A stretch of 21,449 nt of DNA. Origin: PFJX01 sp964646585 (lineage in GTDB: Bacteria > Pseudomonadota > Gammaproteobacteria > Burkholderiales > Thiobacillaceae). The notes below the pieces were generated by a model. That model was not told the origin of the DNA, did no database searches, and saw only the letters and a list, made by a program, of their open reading frames with translations. Below are positions 7,434 through 14,380 of this stretch, piece after piece (position 1 is the stretch's first letter; each line of letters begins with the position of its first letter). A program made the translations under genes and the position numbers. Where the stretch lies: positions 1 through 21,449 of the forward strand of contig CAZYEY010000199.1 of assembly GCA_964646585.1 (NCBI GenBank), in the 5' to 3' direction.

Positions 7434-8815
7434 CTTCCATTCCTTACCGCGAGGACAGCGCCGAGCTGTTCGAGGCCATTGCCGACGAACCCTGGGCGGT
7501 GTTTCTGGACAGCGGCCGCCCCCGCTCCACTGCTGGACGCCTGGATATCCTGGCGGCGCGACCCTACGCCACCCTGGTGACCCGGGGCGGCATGACCGAG
7601 ATCCGCCGCTTTGGCGAGGTCCGCCTCTCCCCCGCCGATCCCTTCGCCCTGCTGCGGGAGGAACTGGGCGCGGATGGCCGGCCCGGCCCCCTGCCCTTCG
7701 GAGGCGGCGCCATCGGCTATTTTTCCTACGACCTGGGCCGCCGCCTGGAGCGACTGCCCAGCCGGGCCCGGGACCGGGAAGGCATTCCCGACATGGCGGT
7801 GGGCATCCACGACTGGGCCGTGGTGGTGGATCACGGCCAGCGCGCCGCCTGGCTGGTGGGCGCCGGCCGCGACCCCCGCACCGAGCGGGACTGGGACCGT
7901 CTGCTGGCCCTGTTTTCCGACCCGCCGACACCGGTCCGGCGGCCACCCTTCCGGGTCTGCGGGCCGGTGGTCTCGAACCTGGAGGCCGAGTCCTACCGCC
8001 GCGCCTTCGCCTGCATCCAGCGCTACATCTCGGCGGGGGACTGCTACCAGGTCAACCTGGCCCGGCGTTTTTCCGCGCCGGTGGCCGGCGACCACTGGCT
8101 GGGCTACCAGGCCCTGCGCCGGCTGAACCCGGCGCCCTTCTCCGCCTATCTCAACCATCCCGCCTGCCGGGTGCTGTCCTCCTCGCCGGAACGCTTCCTC
8201 GCGGTGCGGGGGGGCCAGGTGGAGACCAAGCCCATCAAGGGCACCCGTCCCCGGGCCGCCGCGCCGGAGGCGGATTCCGCCCTGGCCCGGGAACTGGCGG
8301 AGAGCGTCAAGGACCGGGCGGAGAACCTGATGATCGTGGATCTGCTGCGCAACGACCTGGGCAAGGTCTGCGCCCCGGGCTCGGTGGCGGTGCCCCGGCT
8401 GTTCGCGGTGGAGAGCTACGCCACCGTGCACCACCTGGTGAGCACGGTCACCGGCCGCCTGGCGCCGGGCATGGACGCCATCGGCCTGCTGCGGGCCTCG
8501 TTTCCCGGCGGCTCCATCACCGGCGCGCCCAAGCTGCGGGCCATGGAGATCATCGAGGAGCTGGAACCCGACCGGCGCGGCGTCTATTGCGGCGCCATTG
8601 GCTGGCTGGGCTTCAACGGCGACATGGACGCCAACATCGCCATCCGCACCTTGGTGTCCTCGGAAGGCCACGCCCGCTTCTGGGCCGGCGGCGGCATCGT
8701 GGCGGATTCGGAGGCGGGGGCCGAGTACCAGGAATGCCTGGACAAGGCCGCCGCCCTGCTCGACTTCATGGACCGCCACCGGGACGCGACGGGGGAGCAA
8801 TGTGCCGGGTCGTGA
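7424..8815 (+). CDS. pabB: Aminodeoxychorismate synthase component I (PabB)
   Basis: PabB converts chorismate and ammonia to 4-amino-4-deoxychorismate, the precursor of p-aminobenzoate. pABA goes to folate and, in this setting, to the beta-RFAP synthase step that founds H4MPT. The 463-residue protein has the chorismate-binding domain with PIKGTRPR (270-277); Lys272 separates PabB from anthranilate synthase, which has Ala there. Also present are ENLMIVDLLRNDLG, SFPGGSITGAPKLRAMEIIEEL and GAIGWLGFNGDMDANIAIRT. No amidotransferase (PabA) is fused or adjacent. ATG 7424 overlaps the previous gene by 10 bases. A longer open frame back to 7370 lies inside that gene and is rejected. The stop overlaps the MfnE-like start by 16 bases. 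Confidence 0.92.
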   Translation: MRLTSIPYREDSAELFEAIADEPWAVFLDSGRPRSTAGRLDILAARPYATLVTRGGMTEIRRFGEVRLSPADPFALLREELGADGRPGPLPFGGGAIGYFSYDLGRRLERLPSRARDREGIPDMAVGIHDWAVVVDHGQRAAWLVGAGRDPRTERDWDRLLALFSDPPTPVRRPPFRVCGPVVSNLEAESYRRAFACIQRYISAGDCYQVNLARRFSAPVAGDHWLGYQALRRLNPAPFSAYLNHPACRVLSSSPERFLAVRGGQVETKPIKGTRPRAAAPEADSALARELAESVKDRAENLMIVDLLRNDLGKVCAPGSVAVPRLFAVESYATVHHLVSTVTGRLAPGMDAIGLLRASFPGGSITGAPKLRAMEIIEELEPDRRGVYCGAIGWLGFNGDMDANIAIRTLVSSEGHARFWAGGGIVADSEAGAEYQECLDKAAALLDFMDRHRDATGEQCAGS

Positions 8816-8982
8816 AGCTGGGGGGCGGCCTGCTGGGCAACCCCTTGCTGACACGCTGGCTGCGCGCCCTGGCGCATGGAATCGAGGAGTTCACGTTGGT
8901 TTTCGCCGCGCGGATCTTGTCGGCGAGAAATTCCGTGGCTGTGCGGTCTGTCTGTGGGACGCACGGACCTGGAACGGGCTGA
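8800..8982 (+). pseudogene. Truncated amino-acid-kinase-family gene, MfnE-like (5' remnant)
   Basis: The frame starts with ATG 8800, overlapping the pabB stop. Its first 25 or so codons read MCRVVKLGGGLLGNPLLTRW, the nucleotide-binding N-terminus of the amino-acid-kinase-fold proteins found in C1 islands; the archaeal counterpart MfnE makes the furan diphosphate used by MfnF. From codon 26 (base 8874) the sequence changes to a degraded antisense copy of the 3' end of rho, and the frame closes at TGA 8980-8982 after 60 codons. A family member should be around 200 residues, so catalytic and fold residues are missing. I regard it as non-functional. An assembly join could also give this picture. 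Confidence 0.7.
8874..8959 (-). repeat. Degenerate duplicate of the 3' end of rho
   Basis: Bases 8874-8934 match 9011-9072 in the same orientation over about 61 positions. There is one single-base indel and a few substitutions, and the final 31-base block differs at only one position. Weaker similarity continues to about 8959. On the minus strand it reads EFLADKIRAAKTN, then a frameshift, then LLDSMRQ, matching the Rho C-terminus EFLADKIRATKTNADFFDSMRRG. It is therefore a broken rho end that has drifted or come from a different rho allele. Its left edge coincides with the point where the MfnE-like gene loses homology. Confidence 0.85.
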
Positions 8983-8999
8983 TCCGGCAGCGTCCTGGA

Positions 9000-10259
9000 T
9001 CAGCCGCGCCGCATGGAATCGAAGAAATCCGCGTTGGTTTTCGTCGCGCGGATCTTGTCGGCGAGAAATTCCATCGCTTCGAGATCGTCCATGGGATAGA
9101 GCAGCTTGCGCAGCACCCAGATCTTCTGCAGGGCGCTCTGCTCGATGAGCAGTTCCTCTTTCCGGGTGCCGGAGCGGTTGACGTTGATGGCGGGATAGAC
9201 CCGCTTTTCCGCCATGCGCCGGTCCAGGTGGATTTCCATGTTGCCGGTGCCCTTGAATTCCTCGTAGATCACGTCGTCCATGCGAGAGCCGGTGTCGATG
9301 AGGGCGGTGGCGATGATGGTCAGGCTGCCGCCTTCCTCGATGTTGCGGGCGGCGCCGAAGAAGCGCTTGGGCTTCTGCAGGGCGTTGGCGTCCACGCCGC
9401 CGGTGAGCACCTTGCCGGAGGTGGGCTGCACGGTGTTGTAGGCCCGGGCCAGTCGGGTGATGGAATCCAACAGGATGACCACGTCCTTCTTGTGCTCCAC
9501 CAAGCGCTTGGCCTTGGCGATGACCATTTCGGCCACCTGGACGTGGCGGGCGGCCGGCTCGTCGAAAGTGGAAGCCACCACCTCGCCCTTCACGGTGCGT
9601 TGCATCTCGGTTACTTCCTCGGGCCGCTCGTCGATGAGCAGGACGATGAGGATGGCTTCGGGATGGTTGGCGGTGATGGCGTGGGCGATGTGCTGCATCA
9701 TCACCGTCTTGCCAGTCTTGGGCGGCGCCACCAGCAGTCCCCGGGAGCCTTTGCCGATGGGAGCGACGATATCGATGATGCGGCCGGTCATGTTCTCCTC
9801 GGCCTTGATGTCCCGTTCCAGCTTGAAGGGTTGGTTGGGGAACAGGGGGGTGAGGTTCTCGAAGAGGATCTTGTGTTTCAGGGCTTCGACGGGACCGCCG
9901 TTGGCCTTGTCGATCTTGGTCAGGGCGAAGTAGCGCTCACCATCCTTGGGGGTGCGGATCTCGCCCTCGATGGAATCGCCGGTATGCAGGTTGAAGCGGC
10001 GGATCTGGGAGGGGGAGATGTAGATGTCGTCCGGATTGGATAGGTAGGAGGTGTCGGGCGAGCGCAGGAAGCCGAAGCCATCGGGCAGGATCTCAAGCAC
10101 CCCATCGCCATAGATGCTTTCACCGTTCTTCGCCTTTTTCTTCAACAGCGCGAAGATCAGTTCCTGCTTGCGCATCCGGTTGGCGTTCTCGATGCCGTTG
10201 GCCTCGGCCATCTCCAGAAGCTGGCTGACGTGTTGTTGTTTGAGATCGGAAAGATGCAT
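9000..10259 (-). CDS. rho: Transcription termination factor Rho
   Basis: Rho is a homohexameric RNA helicase that loads on unstructured C-rich RNA and releases RNA polymerase. The 419-residue protein has the usual length and order: Rho_N (1-45), the OB-fold primary RNA-binding domain with LPDGFGFLRSPDTSYL and DDIYISPSQIRRF, the Walker A loop APPKTGKTV (near 180), Walker B VVILLDSITRLARAYN, the Q-loop region TGGVDANALQKPKRFFGAARN, and the C-terminal DKIRATKTNADFFDSMRRG. The ATG at 10259 gives the standard MHLSDLK start but has no clear Shine-Dalgarno sequence. trxA lies upstream on the same strand, as in many betaproteobacteria. A 9-bp inverted repeat (8977-8985 / 8997-9005) spans the stop but has no U-run. 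Confidence 0.98.
   Translation of the reverse strand: MHLSDLKQQHVSQLLEMAEANGIENANRMRKQELIFALLKKKAKNGESIYGDGVLEILPDGFGFLRSPDTSYLSNPDDIYISPSQIRRFNLHTGDSIEGEIRTPKDGERYFALTKIDKANGGPVEALKHKILFENLTPLFPNQPFKLERDIKAEENMTGRIIDIVAPIGKGSRGLLVAPPKTGKTVMMQHIAHAITANHPEAILIVLLIDERPEEVTEMQRTVKGEVVASTFDEPAARHVQVAEMVIAKAKRLVEHKKDVVILLDSITRLARAYNTVQPTSGKVLTGGVDANALQKPKRFFGAARNIEEGGSLTIIATALIDTGSRMDDVIYEEFKGTGNMEIHLDRRMAEKRVYPAINVNRSGTRKEELLIEQSALQKIWVLRKLLYPMDDLEAMEFLADKIRATKTNADFFDSMRRG
9011..9097 (-). repeat. Intact rho 3' end, partner of the duplicate at 8874
   Basis: This is the functional copy of the near-direct repeat, inside rho codons for the last 27 or so residues. The offset between copies is 137 bases, and about 76 bases of unrelated sequence separate the well-conserved blocks. 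Confidence 0.8.
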
Positions 10260-10292
10260 GGCGTATGGAATGGGAGGATGTGCGAGAAGCGG

Positions 10293-10375
10293 GTCGGGAG
10301 AAACCGACTAACCCGGCGAGTCCGGGAGGTGCGCTGCTGGAAGCGGGGGATATTCGCCCGGCAGGACGCCGGGCG
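10293..10375 (-). terminator. trxA-rho intergenic hairpins, possible weak terminator or rho leader
   Basis: The 134-base gap between trxA and rho holds a perfect 8-bp stem (10355-10362 / 10368-10375, 5-base loop) starting 18 bases after the trxA stop. Two 5-bp stems follow, at 10312-10316/10322-10326 and 10293-10297/10304-10308. The strong stem is followed on the minus strand by AATATCCCC rather than a U-run, so full intrinsic termination is doubtful. Partial read-through from trxA into rho, or a structured rho leader, is possible; rho leaders are known sites of autoregulation in other bacteria. Confidence 0.4.
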
Positions 10376-10393
10376 ACGCAAAGCTAATGGAAC

Positions 10394-10720
10394 TCAGATG
10401 TTGCTGTCAACGAAGGCGGTAAGCTGGGACTTGGACAGGGCGCCCACCTTGGTGGCTTCCACGTTGCCGTTCTTGAAGATCATCAGTGTGGGAATGCCGC
10501 GAATGCCATATTTGGGCGGGGTGGCCTGGTTCTCGTCGATGTTGAGCTTGCACACCTTCAGGCGGCCGGCGTACTCCTTGGCCACTTCATCCAGGATGGG
10601 GGAGATCATCTTGCAGGGGCCACACCAGTCGGCCCAGTAATCCACCAGCACGGGCATGGGAGATTGCAGGACTTCCTGTTCGAAGGTGTCGTCGGTGACG
10701 TAATGGATGTGCTCGCTCAT
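10394..10720 (-). CDS. trxA: Thioredoxin 1 (TrxA)
   Basis: This is a cytoplasmic thiol-disulfide reductant of 108 residues, the usual length. The active site WCGPCK has Cys33 and Cys36. Other landmarks are VLVDYWADWC, the LDEVAKEYAGRLKVCKLNIDENQ helix-strand, and the cis-proline loop RGIPTLMIFKNG. The ATG has AGAGG about 7 bases upstream. It is transcribed away from fdxA and towards rho. A TAGAAC hexamer lies upstream on the minus strand (about 10773-10778), but without a convincing -35 box. Confidence 0.97.
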   Translation of the reverse strand: MSEHIHYVTDDTFEQEVLQSPMPVLVDYWADWCGPCKMISPILDEVAKEYAGRLKVCKLNIDENQATPPKYGIRGIPTLMIFKNGNVEATKVGALSKSQLTAFVDSNI

Positions 10721-10832
10721 GGGGAACCTCTGGGTGGAGAGTGGGTGTTCTAGCCGAATGGGGAAAGCCGAAGGTTTGCCTGGCGTGGGACGAGGATTGT
10801 TGGCGGGTCGGCGCGGTTCACCGCTATGCTAG

Positions 10833-10848
10833 CGAAAAAGCTTTTTCG
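10833..10848. promoter_or_regulatory. Perfect 16-bp palindrome directly upstream of fdxA
   Basis: The sequence cgaaaaagctttttcg is a perfect inverted repeat ending where the fdxA ribosome-binding site (GAGGAAAG) begins. A TATGCT hexamer at 10825-10830 lies immediately upstream and could be the fdxA -10 box, although the best -35 candidate (TTGGCG, 10800-10805) is 19 bases away. The position suits an operator or a leader hairpin that occludes the ribosome-binding site. No regulator is identified. Confidence 0.4.
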
Positions 10849-10857
10849 AGGAAAGTT

Positions 10858-11181
10858 ATGACCTATGTCGTTGCCGAGAACTGCATCAAGTGCAAGTACA
10901 CGGATTGCGTGGAAGTGTGTCCGGTGGACTGCTTCCGCGAGGGGCCCAACTTCCTGGTCATCGACCCGGAAGAGTGCATCGACTGCAACTTGTGCGTGGC
11001 CGAGTGCCCGGCCCAGGCCATCTTCCCCGAGGACGACGTGCCCGCCGACCAGCGCCAGTTCATCGCCCTCAACGCCGAGCTGGCCCGTCTCTGGCCCGCG
11101 ATCACTGAAAAGAAACCCGCCCCGGCGGACGCCGACGCCTGGAACGGCAAGCCGGGCAAGGCGGCCCTGCTGGAGCGCTGA
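10858..11181 (+). CDS. fdxA: Seven-iron ferredoxin FdxA ([3Fe-4S][4Fe-4S])
   Basis: This small electron carrier has 107 residues, the length of Azotobacter ferredoxin I. Counting without the initiator Met, Cys are at 8, 11, 16, 20, 24, 39, 42, 45 and 49. These include the eight cluster ligands of that family: CIKCKYTDCVEVCP for the N-terminal clusters and CIDCNLCVAECP for the second set. The long C-terminal extension after residue 60 is also typical. ATG 10858 has GAGGA a few bases upstream; a longer frame from 10741 has no such support. It is divergent from trxA, and its stop abuts the aminotransferase stop in the palindrome TGATCA. Confidence 0.95.
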   Translation: MTYVVAENCIKCKYTDCVEVCPVDCFREGPNFLVIDPEECIDCNLCVAECPAQAIFPEDDVPADQRQFIALNAELARLWPAITEKKPAPADADAWNGKPGKAALLER

Positions 11182-12312
11182 TCAGCGTCCCAATACCGCC
11201 GTCAGGGCCTTCAGGCAGTCGTTCACGTTCTCCTGGCGGGCCGAAGCGCCCATGAGGCCGATACGCCAGATCTTGCCCGCCAAGGCACCCAGGCCGGCGC
11301 CGATCTCCAGGTTGAATTCGTTGAGCAGCCGGACCCGGGCGGCGGCATCGTCCACTCCGGCAGGAATGGTCACGGAATTGAGCTGGGGCAGGCGCTCCGC
11401 CTCGGGCACGATGAATTCCAGTCCCAGTTTCTCCAGGCCCGCCTTCAGGGCCTCATGCTGGGCGCGATGCCGGGCCCAGGCGTTCTCGATGCCTTCCTCG
11501 GCCAGCATCACCAGGGCCTCGTGCAGTCCGTAGAGGGGATTGATGGGGGCGGTGTGGTGGTAGGTGCGTTTGCCCTCGCCGCTCCAGTAGCCCAGCACCA
11601 GATTCAGATCCATGAACCAGCTCTGCACCGGTGTCTTGCGCGCCCTCACCTTGTCGATGGCCCTCTCGCCGAAAGTGACGGGGGATAAACCCGGGGTGCA
11701 GGACAGGCACTTCTGGCTGCCAGCATAGGCGGCATCGATGCCCCATTGGTCGATGAGCACCGGCGTGCCGCCCAGGGAAGTGACGCAATCCATGATGGTC
11801 AACGCGCCATGCCTGCGGGCCATGGCCGCCAGGGCGGCGGCGTCGGACTGGGCGCCGGTGGAGGTCTCGGCATGCACGAAAGCCAGCACCCTGGCATCCG
11901 GGTTGGCAGTGAAGGCGGCTTCCACCTTATTTGGGTCCACCGCCCGGCCCCAGGGGTCTTCCACCACCACGGGCACGCCGCCGGCGCGCTTCACGTTCTC
12001 CAGCATGCGGCCGCCGAACACGCCATTGATGCAGACGATGACCTTGTCCCCCGGCTCCACCAGATTCACGAAACAGGTTTCCATGCCCACCGAGCCCGGC
12101 CCGGACACTGGGAAGGTGAGCTTGTTCTCGGTCTGGAAGGCATAGCGCAAGAGCATCTTGGTCTGTTCCATCATGTCCGAGAAGGCCGGATCCAGGTGGC
12201 CGATGGTGGGCCGCGCCATGGCCTCCAGGATGCGCCTGGGCACGTCGGAGGGACCGGGGCCCATGAGAGTGCGGCGGGGAGGCTGGAAGGGGGCGATCTT
12301 GGTGGACTGCAT
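11182..12312 (-). CDS. Alanine/serine-glyoxylate aminotransferase family protein
   Basis: This is a PLP-dependent class V aminotransferase of 376 residues, which transfers an amino group to glyoxylate to give glycine. The N-terminal LMGPGPSDVPRRILEAM and GHLDPAFSDMM segments, GPGSVGMETCFVNLVEPGD, AETSTGA, the catalytic Asp/Lys region DCVTSLGGTP and GSQKCLSCTPGLSPV (Schiff-base Lys in SQK) and the late RIGLMGASA all fit. Whether alanine or serine is the donor cannot be told from sequence. Serine-glyoxylate transaminase is a serine-cycle enzyme, but no other serine-cycle gene is seen here. ATG 12312 is preferred, with GGAG 9 bases upstream; a frame extension to 12396 is unlikely because it crosses the promoter region. 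Confidence 0.9.
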   Translation of the reverse strand: MQSTKIAPFQPPRRTLMGPGPSDVPRRILEAMARPTIGHLDPAFSDMMEQTKMLLRYAFQTENKLTFPVSGPGSVGMETCFVNLVEPGDKVIVCINGVFGGRMLENVKRAGGVPVVVEDPWGRAVDPNKVEAAFTANPDARVLAFVHAETSTGAQSDAAALAAMARRHGALTIMDCVTSLGGTPVLIDQWGIDAAYAGSQKCLSCTPGLSPVTFGERAIDKVRARKTPVQSWFMDLNLVLGYWSGEGKRTYHHTAPINPLYGLHEALVMLAEEGIENAWARHRAQHEALKAGLEKLGLEFIVPEAERLPQLNSVTIPAGVDDAAARVRLLNEFNLEIGAGLGALAGKIWRIGLMGASARQENVNDCLKALTAVLGR

Positions 12313-12343
12313 GGCGGAGGGCTCCGTAACGTTAAACCCGAGC

Positions 12344-12386
12344 ATTTTATTCGGCCTATGGCGCGAATCGATAGCCGCCCTACAAT
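12344..12386. promoter_or_regulatory. Divergent promoter region between the aminotransferase and the Rossmann protein
   Basis: The 98-base gap between the two start codons is the only AT-richer stretch nearby. A TAAAAT hexamer (minus strand, 12344-12349) lies 32 bases before the aminotransferase ATG. A TACAAT hexamer (plus strand, 12381-12386) lies 24 bases before the other gene. Neither has a good -35 box at 16-18 bases, so the assignments rest on the -10 hexamers and position. Confidence 0.4.
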
Positions 12387-12410
12387 CCCCCCTCACATTT
12401 GGAGGACAAC

Positions 12411-13184
12411 ATGGACAAGATCGCGGTGATGATCGGATTGGGTCAACTGGGCCGGGTGTTTGCCGGCGGCCTCTTGAAGACCGGGCATACGGTGGTCCCG
12501 GTGAACCGGGGCGACGATCCCAAGGCCGTGGCCGCCCGGATACCCGAGCCTGACCTGGTGATGATCTCGGTGGGTGAGAACGACCTGCATCCCCTGCTCC
12601 ACGCCCTGCCGGAAGCCTGGTACGACAACGTGGGTCTGCTGCAGAACGAACTCCTGCCCCGGGACTGGGAAGCCCACGGCATCGACGCTCCCACCGTCAT
12701 TTCCGTGTGGTTCGAGAAGAAATCCGGCACCGACGCCAAGGCCCTGCTGCCCTCTCCGGTGTACGGGCCCCAGGCGGAACGCCTGGTGGCCGCCCTGGCC
12801 GCCATCAACCTGCCGGCACGCACGGTCCCGGACGACGGGGAGTTTCTCTGGGAACTGGTGCGCAAGAATCTTTACATCCTCACCACCAACATTGCCGGCC
12901 TGGAAGCCGGTGGCGACGTGGGCGCCCTATGGCGCGACCACCGCAACCTGGCGAAGGACGTGGCCGCCGACGTCCTGGACGTGCAGGAATGGCTCACCGG
13001 CCAACGCTTCGACCGGGAACGCCTGATGGCCGGTTTCCAGGAGGCCATCAACGCCGACCCCTGCCATGCCTGCGCTGGTCGTGCCGCTCCCGCCCGGCTG
13101 ACCCGGGCCGTGCATCATGCCGATGCCGCTGGCCTGGCGGTGCCCACCCTGCGCCGCATCGCTGCCGCCCGGGGCATCGTCTGA
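12411..13184 (+). CDS. NAD(P)-binding Rossmann-fold protein of unknown function
   Basis: The 257-residue protein starts MDKIAVMIGLGQLGRVFAGG, a GxGxxG dinucleotide-binding fingerprint on a first beta strand, with VVPVNRGDD at the end of the second strand. The general layout recalls ketopantoate-reductase-like or 6-phosphogluconate-dehydrogenase-like proteins, with a mixed helical C-terminal half (KDVAADVLDVQEWLTG, then a CHACAG motif). I cannot name a substrate. GGAGG at 12401-12405 sets the ATG at 12411; an in-frame TTG at 12399 overlaps that site. It converges with selD, with 5 bases between the stops. It is divergent from the aminotransferase, but a functional link is unproven. Confidence 0.8.
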   Translation: MDKIAVMIGLGQLGRVFAGGLLKTGHTVVPVNRGDDPKAVAARIPEPDLVMISVGENDLHPLLHALPEAWYDNVGLLQNELLPRDWEAHGIDAPTVISVWFEKKSGTDAKALLPSPVYGPQAERLVAALAAINLPARTVPDDGEFLWELVRKNLYILTTNIAGLEAGGDVGALWRDHRNLAKDVAADVLDVQEWLTGQRFDRERLMAGFQEAINADPCHACAGRAAPARLTRAVHHADAAGLAVPTLRRIAAARGIV

Positions 13185-13189
13185 TGGGG

Positions 13190-14263
13190 TCAGGGCGTTA
13201 CCTCCACCCGCGCCGGGCCCGCTTCCAGGCGACCGATGACCGCCGCCCGCGCGAAGCCATGGCGGCGGAACACGTCCATGACCGCCGCTTCTGCTTCCGG
13301 CGCGCAAGCCACCAGCAGGCCACCGCTGGTCTGGGGGTCCGTGAGGAGGGCCTTTTGCCATGCTGCGCAACCCTCGAACAGGGTCACGCCGCCGCCGTAG
13401 CTGGCCCAATTGCGGTCGCTGGCGCCGGTGACGAAACCGGCCTGGGCCAGTTCCGCCGCACCTGCAAGTAATGGCACATCTGCGAAGCGGATGCGCACGG
13501 TGAGGTGGGAGCCCCGGGCCAATTCCAGGCCATGGCCCAGCAGGCCAAAGCCGGTCACATCGGTCAGGGCGTGCACCTCGTCCATCTGACCCAGTTCCGT
13601 GCCCGGGGTGTTGAGCTGGGTGGTGGAGGCAATCATGGCCCGGTAGCCTTCCACCGGAAGTCGATCCTTTTTCAGAGCCGCCGAGTAGATCCCCACCCCC
13701 AGGCCCTTGCCCAGGATCAACACGTCGCCGGGCTGGCCGGCGTTGTTCTTCTTGATCTTGCCAGGATCCACCACGCCGATGGCCACCAGACCGTAGATGG
13801 GTTCCTGGGCATCGATGGAGTGGCCGCCGGCAATGGGCATGCCGGCGGCTCGGGCCGCCGCTTCGCCGCCGGACAGGATGGCCCGGATGGTTTCGTGGGA
13901 CAGCTTGTCGATGGGCATGCCCACCAAGGCCAGGGCGAACAGGGGCCGGCCGCCCATGGCGTAGACATCCGAGATGGCGTTGGTGGCGGCGATGCGCCCA
14001 AACTCGTAGGGATCGTCCACGATGGGCATGAAAAAGTCGGTGGTGGCGACGATGGCCTGGGTCTCGTTGAGCTTCCACACCGCCGCGTCATCGGAAGATT
14101 CGATGCCCACCAGGAGATCCGGAAAGCCGGAAGCCAGTCCTTTGGCGAAGGGTGTGTCGGCCAGGATCCTTTCCAGCACCGCTGGCGCGATCTTGCAGCC
14201 GCAGCCGCCACCGTGGGAGAGGTGGGTGAGTCGGACAGGGGGGTTGAGGACAGGGTCGGGCAT
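13190..14263 (-). CDS. selD: Selenide, water dikinase (selenophosphate synthase SelD)
   Basis: SelD makes selenophosphate from selenide and ATP for selenocysteine and selenouridine synthesis. The 357-residue protein shows the active-site loop HGGGCGCKIAP, with Cys21 at the catalytic position and Lys24, so it is the Cys form and not a selenoprotein itself. Also present are ESSDDAAVWKLN, TTDFFMPIVDDPYEFGRIAATNAISDVYAMGG, the Asp-rich nucleotide site VTDVTGFGLLGHGLE and TDPQTSGGLLVA. No selA, selB, tRNA-Sec or selU/mnmH is in the window, so which selenium trait it serves is open. The ATG at 14263 has a poor Shine-Dalgarno sequence. A TATGCT hexamer (minus, 14299-14304) could be its -10 box. Confidence 0.97.
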   Translation of the reverse strand: MPDPVLNPPVRLTHLSHGGGCGCKIAPAVLERILADTPFAKGLASGFPDLLVGIESSDDAAVWKLNETQAIVATTDFFMPIVDDPYEFGRIAATNAISDVYAMGGRPLFALALVGMPIDKLSHETIRAILSGGEAAARAAGMPIAGGHSIDAQEPIYGLVAIGVVDPGKIKKNNAGQPGDVLILGKGLGVGIYSAALKKDRLPVEGYRAMIASTTQLNTPGTELGQMDEVHALTDVTGFGLLGHGLELARGSHLTVRIRFADVPLLAGAAELAQAGFVTGASDRNWASYGGGVTLFEGCAAWQKALLTDPQTSGGLLVACAPEAEAAVMDVFRRHGFARAAVIGRLEAGPARVEVTP

Positions 14264-14307
14264 GATGCATTGGGGCGGACAGTCTGATCTGGCCCCAGAG
14301 CATAGCC

Positions 14308-14359
14308 CAAAATGAAACCCCGGCGCCCTTCACCCATGGCAGGATCAAGGGCGTCGGGG
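14308..14359 (-). terminator. Intrinsic terminator after the lipoprotein gene
   Basis: A 13-bp stem with one G-U pair (14318-14330 / 14347-14359, 16-base loop) is followed on the minus strand by TTTCATTTTG. It begins 22 bases after the lipoprotein stop, so it separates that gene from selD downstream. Confidence 0.75.
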
Positions 14360-14380
14360 CCCCAAAGGGGATGGAATGGG

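Noticed and set aside
7022..8854. A 610-codon minus-strand frame across mfnF-like and pabB
   Set aside because: It covers two well-recognised plus-strand genes and its translation shows no family features; a codon-bias shadow.
8977..9005. 9-bp inverted repeat over the rho stop codon as a rho terminator
   Set aside because: The loop is 11 bases and no U-run follows on the minus strand, so intrinsic termination is not supported.
8598..10043. Long plus-strand frame antisense to rho
   Set aside because: It is antisense to a complete, highly conserved rho and begins inside pabB; the translation has no domain.
10157..10381. A minus-strand frame overlapping the rho start, considered as a rhoL-like leader peptide
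   Set aside because: It has no ribosome-binding site, runs more than 100 bases into rho and does not resemble the known rho leader peptide.
11176..11187. Abutting convergent stops of fdxA and the aminotransferase (TGATCA) as a regulatory site
   Set aside because: The arrangement is compact but is explained by adjacent TGA codons on both strands; there is no further symmetry or hairpin.
14264..14307. Possible SECIS element or tRNA-Sec near selD
   Set aside because: No tRNA-like fold or in-frame UGA context was found, and SelD uses Cys at its active site.
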